A stretch of 64,000 nucleotides of DNA from Acholoe squamosa (taxonomy: Eukaryota > Annelida > Polychaeta > Phyllodocida > Polynoidae), in NCBI GenBank assembly GCA_949317995.1, contig OX439050.1, forward strand, positions 4,712,001 through 4,776,000, read 5' to 3'. The first letter of the stretch is position 1. Each line of letters starts with the position of its first letter. Below, piece by piece: positions 17,271-27,044 of this stretch. A model generated the notes under the pieces. It saw only the letters and a program-made list of their open reading frames with translations. It did not search any database and was not told the origin of the DNA. The position numbers were made by a program, and so were the translations under genes.

Positions 17271-20122
17271 GGCCTGCGAACATCATTTCCCTGATCTCGT
17301 TGGTCTCTGTTCTGCTGAGAGGATGACAACTGATCCCTGTATTTCTTCAAAAACGTGCACTCCTCTGTAGAATGTGTAGTAGAGTCATGAATTAAGCAAT
17401 AGATTGCCCCTCCTCCTTTCTGACTCTCTCCTGCATCTCCCATCATCCTAGCATATTCCTGTGCTCTTCTCTGACCTTTATCATCCCCCTGTTGACCCTG
17501 CCTGCTTCCTCCTGTGTATCTCTGTCCTTGAAACCTGTTATTGAAATACTGAGATGCGTTATACTGATTTCCACCGCGTCCCCCTTGATAATTCCATCCT
17601 CGGCCTCCACCGCCTGTACCAAACTGCCTATTCTGACCATATGTTCCCGCGCCGGTCCCTCTGCCCGCCTGCGCCTGATACTGCCCTTGTGAGTTACCAC
17701 CCCTTCCAGCATATTGTCCCTGCTGATTCTCCCGTCCATGTTCCATCTCTCTGAGCCCCCGTCTATATTCCATAGTGCACATCTCCACCACTGCTTTAGT
17801 TTGTTCTCTAGCATACTCTTTAGGATCGAATTGATCGTCCCCACATGCTCCATCCCGAGTCCCCTCAGACTCTAGCATGTGTAGCTGCGCCACACCTTTG
17901 GAGTTCCTGCCCTTCTCCACATTTTCCCAATAAGACGCCAGTCTGAGAGCCTCTTCAAAAGAATCAGCATTGTGTTTCATCAGGTCCTTATCAATGGGCG
18001 GAAGCAAACCCCCCACAAAGACTGACAATTTGATGACATCAGGAACATCCAACTCGTCATATTCCTTTATTTTCAATGCGAAGTCCCAGACCGACTGTCC
18101 CTTTTCCTGCTTCAGACAGTGCAAATCCCTATGTTTCTGCCACAGTGGCCTTTTGTCTTCAAAAACCCTCTTCACTATAGCCACTACTTTGTCCAAAGTA
18201 TCCTTTTCCCCCTCTGGAATACCATCCATCCATTTCGATGCCCCCTTCTTCAAGCCCAATTTTGCATACTCAAGATGTTGATCCGGAGACCATCCAAATA
18301 GCTTTTGCATTCCATTCAATTCCTTGAAATATCTCCGATAATCCTCCCCAGGCTCCCCATTGAAGGATGGTAGTTTAACATTCGGACTAGGCGCCATGTC
18401 GTCGTCTTCAGAACCAATAATAGGTGCAATATCCTCCTCCACCTGTTTCTCCGCATCCAAATCACCCACTGAGCTCTCTTCACTATCGTTCCCCTGTACA
18501 CCAGTTCCAACACCTGCAGCTACGGAGCCCTCAGCGGCTTCCTCCCGGGCCTCCCTTTCTATCTGCCGTCTTCTCTTTTCATCCGCTCTCCGAGCCCACC
18601 AATCCTCCCAGTCACCCGAAACATCAGTCTGAAGATGGCTATTTAGAACATCATCTAAATGCCCCTCATCTGTAGTACGACCTGTACTATTGCCTGAGCG
18701 GATATTCGCAGTTACCTTCCTCCAATTTACAGTGTCGTTCAAAAATCTCTCCCTTCGTGCTACACGCTCCCGGTCTATCTCCAGCCTCGCGGGCGGCTCT
18801 TCCCCATCAATGGCCTGCCGATATCTCAGCTCCTGTTCCAATATGGCCCTCCCCCTCTCTATGCTTTGTCGTACCCTAATATTAGTGTTCTGCAGACCTG
18901 TAATAACTTCATCCACCCTTGTTTTACTCACAGACTCTCCCAGACGACTGTCACTTCGATCACCTGTAACAACCGGTGTAGTACAGCTTGTCCAATCCTG
19001 TCCAACTCCACCAGTCTCATCCTGACCCACCAAGTCTCTATCACTTAACTTTCTCCCATTCTCAACAACCACCAAGAAACCAGACGGTAGCAATCCTGCA
19101 CTCCCCCCTTGTGAATCACCACAGGCCTCCGACCCCTGTTCCTGTATCTTCTCACCGACGTCCTCGCTTTGCCCCGGCACTGCCACCACCGTAGACGCCC
19201 CGTCTACTGGATCATTCTCCTCATGTGCGTCCCCCACATTCTCATGACCATCCTGTGTTCCACTCTCATCCACCTGTCCGCCTTCATGTACTGGCTCAAT
19301 TAACCCCAATGACGTTGCAATCGCTTCAAAATTCAAATCCTCATCACCAATATCCGCCACATCCCCCTCAGATGCGCGTCTGACTTGTCCCTGGTCCGCT
19401 GTACCCTCAAACTCAAGGCACCTAGGAGTAGCCTTACAGAAATTAATACTGGAGCTCCTAGCAATGGGCGTCGAAAAATACTTATAATTCACTAATCTGT
19501 CTCCTGTCGTCCATCCTTTGCAGAGATTATCAGGCCGTTCCCCTGCATCAGCACTCACTGTGTGCTCCTGAACCGCCGCCTGTTGCCCATCACTAGAAAT
19601 ATCAGCCCTGGTCTCCGACTCTGCCGCAGATGACTGATGCTCGTTCTCCACTCCCAATGCTGAGAATGGTCCAGAGGTATCGTCCACCACCACCGACCCT
19701 GCTGGTTCAGAATCAGCCGCAGTAGACAATTGTAGGCCAGACGTCCCCCCAGACTTGGGATCCCTTTGAGACGACGCCCGCTCCTCCTCTGACCGAGCCA
19801 CGGGGAATCCAATCTCTCTAGACACCACCTCTCCAGGCAAAAGCACCACTTGCGACCTGGGTCCTAATTGCACATGCACATGTGTGTGATCCGATCTAAG
19901 AGTGACACGTGATTGATCAGGTCCCGCTTCACTCACTCCGGATCTTCCACCCTGTCCCTCTGCTACACCACTATGTGCTACTGCTGCATTCCCAGGCAAT
20001 GTGCGCGCTGCAGGTATGATAGTATAGACTTCCACACCGTCACTACTGTCAGTGTGTGGCGATGCCGCTGAGTCACATCCAGCGTCTGAGCTGTTAGGTA
20101 TCGGGTACGGCGAGCCGCTCAT
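17231..20122 (-). CDS. gag: Gag polyprotein
   Basis: The open frame begins at a GTG (20146), but the first ATG is at 20122, giving 963 aa. From that ATG: an acidic, Ser/Gly-rich, low-complexity N-terminal region (~1-400), a charged coiled-coil-like part (~405-525), the retrotransposon Gag capsid core (~577-737, with LPSFNGEPGEDYRRYF and QSVWDFALKIKEY), an RG/GQ/Y-rich RNA-binding region (~794-882) and one zinc knuckle C909-x2-H912-x4-H917-x4-C922 (YCLIHDSTTHSTEEC). This CHHC finger replaces the retroviral CCHC form. Gag forms the particle and packages RNA. At 963 aa it is long for a Gypsy Gag, mainly through the N-terminal extension. It overlaps the pol frame by about 50 nt, where the -1 slippery site sits. 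Confidence 0.93.
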   Translation of the reverse strand: MSGSPYPIPNSSDAGCDSAASPHTDSSDGVEVYTIIPAARTLPGNAAVAHSGVAEGQGGRSGVSEAGPDQSRVTLRSDHTHVHVQLGPRSQVVLLPGEVVSREIGFPVARSEEERASSQRDPKSGGTSGLQLSTAADSEPAGSVVVDDTSGPFSALGVENEHQSSAAESETRADISSDGQQAAVQEHTVSADAGERPDNLCKGWTTGDRLVNYKYFSTPIARSSSINFCKATPRCLEFEGTADQGQVRRASEGDVADIGDEDLNFEAIATSLGLIEPVHEGGQVDESGTQDGHENVGDAHEENDPVDGASTVVAVPGQSEDVGEKIQEQGSEACGDSQGGSAGLLPSGFLVVVENGRKLSDRDLVGQDETGGVGQDWTSCTTPVVTGDRSDSRLGESVSKTRVDEVITGLQNTNIRVRQSIERGRAILEQELRYRQAIDGEEPPARLEIDRERVARRERFLNDTVNWRKVTANIRSGNSTGRTTDEGHLDDVLNSHLQTDVSGDWEDWWARRADEKRRRQIEREAREEAAEGSVAAGVGTGVQGNDSEESSVGDLDAEKQVEEDIAPIIGSEDDDMAPSPNVKLPSFNGEPGEDYRRYFKELNGMQKLFGWSPDQHLEYAKLGLKKGASKWMDGIPEGEKDTLDKVVAIVKRVFEDKRPLWQKHRDLHCLKQEKGQSVWDFALKIKEYDELDVPDVIKLSVFVGGLLPPIDKDLMKHNADSFEEALRLASYWENVEKGRNSKGVAQLHMLESEGTRDGACGDDQFDPKEYAREQTKAVVEMCTMEYRRGLREMEHGRENQQGQYAGRGGNSQGQYQAQAGRGTGAGTYGQNRQFGTGGGGRGWNYQGGRGGNQYNASQYFNNRFQGQRYTGGSRQGQQGDDKGQRRAQEYARMMGDAGESQKGGGAIYCLIHDSTTHSTEECTFLKKYRDQLSSSQQNRDQRDQGNDVRRPGNGHNGSFLPQN
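17264..17270 (-). promoter_or_regulatory. -1 ribosomal frameshift heptamer G_GGA_AAC
   Basis: The minus strand reads GGGAAAC, phased as G GGA AAC in the gag frame: the X XXY YYZ rule. A -1 slip here leads directly into the open pol frame, 31 nt before the gag stop (17233-17231). The same heptamer serves gag-pol in FIV (known). A second GGGAAAC lies at 17208-17202, phased in the pol frame; its meaning is unclear. No downstream pseudoknot was resolved by eye. Confidence 0.75.
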
Positions 20123-20142
20123 CAGTACAATGATAAGCCCAA

Positions 20143-20159
20143 CCACTAATTCTCCACCA
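20143..20159 (-). other. Primer binding site (tRNA not identified)
   Basis: Two bases (GA) after the 5' LTR the minus strand reads TGGTGGAGAATTAGTGG. It begins TGG, complementary to a tRNA 3' CCA end. The implied acceptor sequence does not match a nuclear tRNA that I can name with confidence. Confidence 0.65.
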
Positions 20160-20161
20160 TC

Positions 20162-20886
20162 TGGGCTGTGTGGGTTGTGTTTATATGTATATTAATGTGG
20201 TATAATTTGTGTAGTTATTATCAGCTCACTCCGCTGTTCTCACGTATTTGGGAAGACTAACTCTAGTGGTATGATGTTGGCTCAGCCCATCCTTTTAACC
20301 AACACCAAGACGCCGATACAAGTCACCATTTATTGTTCATTGGTTATTCACAGTTACAGTTGTTTGGTGATCTCCTTCAAGGTTGTACAGCTTCACCGAC
20401 ATTAGTCTATTCATACAAGCAGTTCATGTTTTAACAATCCGATGCTACTGGAGAGGTATGAGTGCCATAGAGATCCTGTTCAATCCATTCTTACATTGGC
20501 TAAGTGTAATACTAAATACTAAACAGCTTCATCCTCGTCTACTCCAGGAGTATGTGTTGCCTCCTCGGCTGCTCCCACAATACTGACTCCTCCCTATCTC
20601 TTACCAACCCCTCACACCTTTCAGACGCCGATGTTTGGCTCACCCGTATTCCCCCCTCCCCCTCTACAGAATCTACCTGACCAGATCTCGTCGACTCCCC
20701 TCCGTCTACACATTCCACAGCCTACCATAAACTCTTAGCTACCATAAACCCTATACAGGACTCCCATAGCACTCTCCCATATAGCATATAATAAATACAC
20801 ACATAATACAGCATACAATAAATACCTACATAAGTGTACCCTGTTATACCCGTTCATTATAATTATTGGCTATTGATGACAAAACA
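20162..20886 (-). repeat. 5' LTR (725 bp)
   Basis: This is a direct repeat of 3791-4515 with no difference seen by eye. It should hold the promoter for the genomic RNA, and TATA-like AT-rich sequence lies near 20780-20800. The CGAG duplication follows at 20887-20890. Confidence 0.95.
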
Positions 20887-20890
20887 CGAG
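20887..20890. other. Target site duplication CGAG (right)
   Basis: This is the second copy of the 4-bp target; see 3787-3790. Confidence 0.85.
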
Positions 20891-21299
20891 CACGGCCACT
20901 ATACCAAGGGCAGGAGAAAAACTTACTTATTACTGGCACTTATACAGGCTATACAGACTACCTTATGCATGTTCCCAAGTCCACCATCCTTTTTCCTTTT
21001 CCTTCTTCATTATCACAGCCGCGCATGATACCTGTGCAAAGCAGGAGATTTGCAGCCCAACTCCTTCCACCCCTTTCGGCAAGCAGGTACACGCTTCCCA
21101 CTAGTTCTAATAGTCCCCTAATAGCATGCCCTAATAGCATGCCCTAATAGGTCCCACGTATGTCATAGGTAACAAACAGTCCGACCTTTCCGCCAACCAA
21201 TGGAACCTTGCCCGGCTTCCTTCCTGTCATTAAGGTACCCTTTCTAACCCTGGTCTACCCTAAGCCTTATGGAGGGATCATTTTTTTTAATAACATGGT
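20891..21299. other. Right flank of the retroelement, no gene
   Basis: No coding or RNA feature is seen. A short tandem TAATAGCATGCCC repeat lies near 21119-21148. The last 11 bases (AATAACATGGT) are the target duplication of the retroposon that follows. Confidence 0.4.
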
Positions 21300-21479
21300 G
21301 GGCTTCCCTAGCCCACTTAAAAGGGTCTATATCTCCTCTTTCCTATCCCTTCGGATGTGTGTGGTGCACATATGCACGGGCACTGACACATTCCTCTCTG
21401 AAATTGTGTAATGTAGTTCTCGCCATGAATATGACATTAGCTGTCGAAATGGCGTTAAACCTCTGTTACTCACTCACTC
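21300..21479 (+). mobile_element. (ACTC)n-tailed retroposon, copy 1
   Basis: The ~180-bp unit starts GGGCTTCCCTAGCCCACTT and ends GGCGTTAAAC...TTACTCACTCACTC. It is flanked by the 11-bp duplication AATAACATGGT (21289-21299 and 21480-21490). The other copies begin at the same 5' point, so the element is full length and not a truncated LINE. No tRNA-type A/B boxes are seen. Confidence 0.8.
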
Positions 21480-21499
21480 AATAACATGGTCAGTGTGGG

Positions 21500-22250
21500 G
21501 AGGGTGGCGCTGGGTTTATGTGTGAAAAAAATATTTGCGCCCCTCCCTCTCTAAAAGGCAGGAAATTGCGTGCCAACAACCAATATTTGAGTGGCGTATC
21601 CAGGATTTTGAAAAGGAGGCGTGCACCCCTTGGTTACCCCTTGTTTTTGGCTGATTTGATTTCAGAATTAAATGAGCTAAATTACCTGTTAACTACAGGG
21701 GAAAAGCAGGGGTGTCCCCCATCTGAATTCACTGATATCGGCCTACAGCCATACAGTCTTTCCCTCTGTAAAGAAGAGAGGTCAGAGATGTCAAAAGAAT
21801 CCCTCCCCCCCCCCGAGGTCAAGGGGTCGAATTAATTCGCTCCCCTTCAAACTCTCCCACCTTGGTGAAAATGGTCACTCCTTAACCTTACCTGACCCCC
21901 AGGGGCCCCCAGCCTGACGTTTGACCTTCATTAAGCTCACTGTGACCTTGACCTTTGTCTCTTTAAGAACTGCATGGTAACTTATAGGTTCCAGCGGGAC
22001 TGGAGCTGGTTCTGGTGACGTGCACTGATAAAGAGCCGTTTGGATGGCAAGAAGCTTGTCCAGGACTCTGATGAACCAAAAGCAGTTCCCTAGCACAGAA
22101 AGAATGAGCTACATGCTAGTTTGACAGGTTGTATATCGGACAATTATTAAGATTTTTAGAGAACACGCCTGGAGGACGTTTAGTCTTTTATTGCCAATTA
22201 GCTGCCAAGTACCCTAATCAAGTCATATTTGTATCTTTCTCAATCTTTCC
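21500..22250. other. Intergenic; hAT-like fragment and TGACCT half-sites
   Basis: A fragment near 21590-21640 (GTGGCGTATCCAGGATTTT) resembles the hAT-like repeats further right. At 21920-21960 the minus strand has three AGGTCA half-sites, two abutting with zero spacing, as recognised by nuclear receptors. A minus-strand frame (22096-21875) contains about 45 plausible residues preceded by an AG, but it is too short to call a gene. Confidence 0.35.
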
Positions 22251-22499
22251 ACCCCAGGAATGGTTTCCCTAGCCACCTCACAACTACTGGGTGTAGCTGT
22301 ATTCATTTCCTTTTCACATTATTACAGGAATAAATCATACATAATCTCTCCTTTGACTAGAGACTTAGGACCCGCAACTGCCACGAGTGGTCTTTGTTTT
22401 AAAACCAGCACACATAACGGTAAACACAGCCCAGGTATCCCCAGAATCTCTCTACCCTCCTCATCCAATGTCCAACAACAACACAGACCAACTCACGAC

Positions 22500-22690
22500 C
22501 ACCGGAAATCCATCTGTCACTGACCTGCGTCTCCGCTGGTCACTTCCGGTCACTAATGAGGCTAGCTGCATGAACACCCTGCGGGAACATTCCGGTGTCA
22601 GCGGTTATTGTCACGGGGTGACGTGTGTCAGCGTCCGACGTGTATGGATGACGTCACGTCATTGACGTTATGACGTATGTCTATGTAGAA
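22500..22690. promoter_or_regulatory. CRE-rich CpG segment, candidate promoter
   Basis: A perfect CRE/ATF palindrome TGACGTCA lies at 22649-22656, followed by further TGACGT cores up to 22676. ETS-like CACTTCCGG lies near 22540. CpG density is raised. No gene could be attached. Confidence 0.3.
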
Positions 22691-22975
22691 CTGGGCATTT
22701 GGAATTCTTTTGTTCGTTAGGGCGTAATGGGTCATTGACGGTATTAACTCGTCCTCATTAAGAGGAAGACATTAACTTGTGTAATTTGATGAAGCTATTT
22801 TTATTTTTCATTATTTTAACCACAAATAATGCTACTTTGTTATAGGTTTCATTTTTAAGGGTTTGATAATTGGAAGGTGACTGAAATACAAAACGTTCTT
22901 AGCTCCTGCTTGCTTGACCAGCATTGGACTAAGGGGCGGAAACTTGGCACATGTATATGGATTTCAATTCTAATC

Positions 22976-23340
22976 GGGCTAAAAAAAAATGGTTCGTTTC
23001 CGGTCACCCAACCGGAAACCTCAGCTAAATAGGGCCGACCTCAGAATTTTTTGAAGATTTTTTTCATTTTTTTACTGATTTTTTAAAGATTTTTTGAAGA
23101 TTTTTTTCAAAATTCTCGAACGTTCTCTTTGAAAATTGTTATTCGACATGTAGGGACATATTTCCCAATGGTTTTCTAATATCTCATGCAGGAAATGAAC
23201 TTTTCTAACATCCACCAGTGAAACTCAGGAAAGAATGACTATATGAGACCTTGGACCAAAAAAAAAAAAAAAAAAAAGACCTACCTACCTCAACTTTTTG
23301 GACCATGTTACCGGAAACAAAGCTTTTTTTTTTTGGCCTC
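22976..23340 (-). mobile_element. MITE with GGCCAAA ends, inverted copy
   Basis: This is the reverse-orientation relative of 2989-3393. It contains TTTCCGGTCACCC, AGGGCCGACCTCAGAATT, CCTACCTACCTCAA and ATGTTACCGGAAAC in the mirrored order. The two copies bracket the LTR element at about 2.1 and 0.6 kb from its ends. Confidence 0.7.
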
Positions 23341-23849
23341 ATGGAAGACTCATCTGGATTAGTACAAAGGGCCCTATCTTTTCCTTTCATTGAAACTCAA
23401 AATATATTCAAGTCTACAACGCTATTCAATTAAAAGTTAAATAAGTATTACAAATAGTAAGTCTTAGGGGAAAAGGGTAAAAACTGGAAACACATTCACT
23501 AAAATGTATATCCGTCAGACAGAAGGTCGGCATTGGAGTACCCCCAGGAGCCTTGTTTACTCACAACTTCAGTCATACATCCATTATCTAAAGGACGAGT
23601 TTCATGTCAAACACCCCACATGACCCATCCTTTGAAATGTTCACCTCTCTTTGAAACAGGCTGTATTTTTTGAGTGCAAACGGAGCCAAAGGGCACTGGC
23701 TGAAATGTAATTCTCATGCTTTATTTAGTCCATTAAACCCTTCAACGGCTTCTAATGTATAAAAAATGTCACAGGTGAAGGACTCAGTCCTAAGGAACAG
23801 GTTTCAATGTCAAATGTCAACTGTCAATTGACAAGTGGTCAGTGATAGT
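23341..23849. other. Intergenic, no gene seen
   Basis: AT-rich sequence without a supported feature. Confidence 0.4.
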
Positions 23850-25120
23850 ATGGAGCTACTGACATATTTTGATTAGTTACTGACAAATATTGACTAAGTA
23901 GTGATATATTTTGGCTAATTGCTGACAAATAGTGACTAAGTACTGACATGTTTTAACTAAGTGCTGAAAAACAGTGACTATTACTGACATATTATGACTA
24001 TTTGCTGACAAATAGTGACTAATTACTGATATATTTTGACTAATTGCCAACAAATAATGATTAGGCACTGACATTTTAACAAGACAGTGTAAGTTCAACA
24101 CACATTTTTTACAGTGTAGGAATAACAAAGTACTGACACACCGGTACATTGACTTATTGCCGACAAAATGTGAGTAAATACTGACATATTGACTAATTGC
24201 TGCCAAATTGTGAGTAATTACTGACATATATTGACTAATATCTGACAAATTTTGAGTAATTACTGACATATATGGACTAAGTGTTGTTATATAACGACTA
24301 AGTACTGGCATATATTGACTGATTGCTGACAAATAGTGATTAAATACTGTCATATATTGACTGATTGCTGACAAATTGTGAGTAAATACTGATATATATT
24401 GACTATTTGCTGACAAATAGTGAGTCATTACTAATATATATTGAATAATTGCTGACAAATAGTGAGCAAATACTAACATATAGACTAATTGCTGACAAAT
24501 AGTGAGCAATTACTAACATATATTGACTAAATACTGATAAAATGTAAGTAACTACTACCATGTTTTGACTAACTGCTGACGAATAGTGAACAATTACTAA
24601 CATATATTAACTAATTGCTGACAAATAGTCCATAGATACTGACATATTTTGACAAATACCAGTCAAGACAGGATGCACAATTGAATCAATGGCTATTTCT
24701 CTGTTATGTATTGACCAAAATGCTGACAGATTGTGAGTAAATAATGACATGTATTGATAATTGCTGATATTCAATGACTAAGTACTGACATATATTGACT
24801 AATTGCTGACAAATAGTGAGTAATTACTGACATATATTGACTAATTGCTGACAAATCGTGCATTATTTCTGACATATTTTGACTAATTACTGACAAAAAG
24901 TGAGTGCATCATATCAATCTGGGCATGATGCACAAATGATTAAAATGCCATTAATCTTTTTAATGTCAATACTTAGTCACTAGGTGTATACTGACTAATT
25001 GCTGACAAATTGTGAGTAAATACTGACATATTTCGACTAATTGCTAACAAATAGTGAGTAATTACTAACATAAAAATTATATTGATTAACCGCTGACAAA
25101 TAGTGAGTAATTACTATCAT
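23850..25120. repeat. 42-bp satellite, array 1 (about 30 units)
   Basis: The consensus unit joins CTGACATATATTGACTAATT to GCTGACAAATAGTGAGTAATTA. Units are diverged, some with a 14-bp step missing. The period gives a 14-residue periodic minus-strand open frame (24509-23877), which is not a gene. Unrelated spacers lie at ~24660-24715 and ~24905-24980; the second holds ATGATGCA-type MITE sequence. Confidence 0.9.
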
Positions 25121-26462
25121 ACCATAGCACTAACACTAACCTTTTATAGCCCTAAACTCAATACATGTACCATAAAAACACAGATTAAAACACAAATTAA
25201 AACACAGAATGACGTCAACATTTTCAATCAAACACCAGAGAATGGAGAAATGGAAAGATATCCATTCAGTGCAAACAGGGCTTGCGCAGGTATTGATGTG
25301 TAAAGCTTATTAACAGTGATAATGCACTGGTAACTAGCATTTGGATCTAAAAGGTTTAAGCATCTGATCAAGCAATGGCTGCCTCCATTGAACAACTTGT
25401 TTGATGCTATACAAAGGTAGAGGAGGGGTCTTTCTTTTCTACTGTTCAGATTCCACTAGTCACTAGGTGCAGTCAGTAGTTTATACTTGCAAGCATATGA
25501 ATTCTATAAGGGACCAATGGAACATATCTATATTATATTGAAGAGTACCAAGATACTGCATAATTATGCTAATTATGCAAATAATATGCGCGGATATGGA
25601 ATGTTCGGTATCAATCTGGGGTGTTTCGTCCCCCTAAAGAACATGCCCCCCTAAAAAATTTGTTTCGGAAAAGAATAAGCGAAATAAATTTTTTAACTAG
25701 CAGCCTTTTCGGCCTGGGCCGGTCCACCTGCGCCCTACCTCCTGCCAAAACCTATCTGTTTTATGTGTCACCGGCGAAAAAGGGCAGGTTTGAGGAAGGA
25801 ATGGATCAAAATATAGGCTTTTTTGGGACGCGGGGGCAGACGCCAGTCCAGGCACTGGCAGAGAGGTCCAAGAACTGGCAGTTTTACAAAATAAATCCTA
25901 TCTCCCTTAATAATAGGAGTTTCCCATAGTGTGACCTATAGATAAAGGGTAGCTCGAGCTGGCGAACGTCATGGCGGTCTTTATTTTCAGATCTGCACAA
26001 TGGGAACAAAGTTATCAATGTTTTAAAGCTATGACATCACAAAAATGGCCATAACTTTCCACCAAATCGTCGTAGGAAAAAAATTCAAACAGCTATGGAC
26101 TCCTCTGGAAAATCGTTTTTCTCTCGGAACCCTATTATCGCCCAACGATGTCTCTCTGTCTTCAGGCCATTTTGGCCTTTCCCCAGCATTTTTGGCCTCT
26201 ACAGCGATGTTTTGAGGGTATTCATGAAAGAATGATACAGACCTGTTCTCGGACCACCAATATCGGACCACCAATGGGGCCGCGCAGCAGGCGGTGTCAT
26301 GATTTGTTCAAATCGAACAATTTCCTGCAATTTCTCGGCACCATGCGGCAAACAAGGACGAGTTGTGATAATAATCCATGTGTACTGCGACAATAAAGCA
26401 AGTTTCCGTTCAAATAACAACACATTTAGGCCAAAAACACTGACATCGGCAACAACAACATT
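25121..26462. other. Intergenic, possible old transposon body
   Basis: No supported gene. The stretch 25610-26030 is of mixed composition with short frames on both strands and could be a decayed element. I recognise no domain. Confidence 0.35.
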
Positions 26463-26499
26463 TTCGCTGGTACCGCGGTCCTGCAGCGGTACCAGCGAA
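26463..26499. other. Perfect 14-bp hairpin
   Basis: TTCGCTGGTACCGC (26463-26476) and GCGGTACCAGCGAA (26486-26499) are perfect inverted repeats around a 9-base loop. Confidence 0.6.
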
Positions 26500-26893
26500 G
26501 TGGCTTCTGGCTGTGTTCGTAAACACCTGAAAGCCTGGTGGTCTACTACTCGTCGAATATGTGACAAAATGAATGAAATACTGCATAATTGTCACAGATA
26601 TAATGTTTTATTGTCACAACTCATCAGTTTTTATCGCAGGAAACCGGAAAATTGAATTACTCACTCATATGAGATGGCTAACATGCGAAAACCCACCACC
26701 CCCCCTGTTGATAAATAATGACCACTCCCTAACTGCGGGCGTCGTGCGATACGGCACCTGATCGGCACGTGCGATAACCCCCCGACATTCCTCATACTCG
26801 TGAACCTTTGCATTTATTTCATGTTATTTTCATCTAAATCAGATAAATAGAATCAAATTTACCAGAATTACTCGCCATAGGTATTGTTTACAT

Positions 26894-26917
26894 CGCCATC
26901 TTGGAGCTATGACGTCA
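26894..26917. promoter_or_regulatory. YY1-type and CRE sites, candidate promoter
   Basis: CGCCATCTTG (26894-26903) and TGACGTCA (26910-26917) lie 6 bp apart, followed by GGTCATGTGACC. The same YY1/CRE pairing recurs at 43053-43091. The YY1 motif near transcription starts is usually read as AAGATGGCG, that is, on the minus strand here. Confidence 0.3.
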
Positions 26918-27044
26918 TCAAATGGTCATGTGACCTCGGCGTGTGATATTTTCGCGGGTTATTGCACGGGGGGGTGTGCGATACGGCCCTCGAGTGCTAG
27001 AGCTATGGGCTGTCAGTATCTCGGGCATATCAACATGAAATAAA

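Larger units (their letters stand above)
3791..20886 (-). mobile_element. Intact 17.1-kb env-bearing Ty3/Gypsy retroelement
   Basis: The element is bounded by two 725-bp LTRs that appear identical, start TG and end CA, and are flanked by a CGAG duplication. Order on the minus strand: PBS, gag, pol by -1 frameshift, accessory ORFs A, B and C, an antisense gene, env, polypurine tract. The domain order PR-RT-RNase H-integrase is that of Metaviridae (Ty3/Gypsy). The length is about two to three times that of a typical Gypsy element. All main frames are open except for one amber codon inside env, so the copy may be active or recently active. I cannot assign the clade without a phylogeny. Confidence 0.93.
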
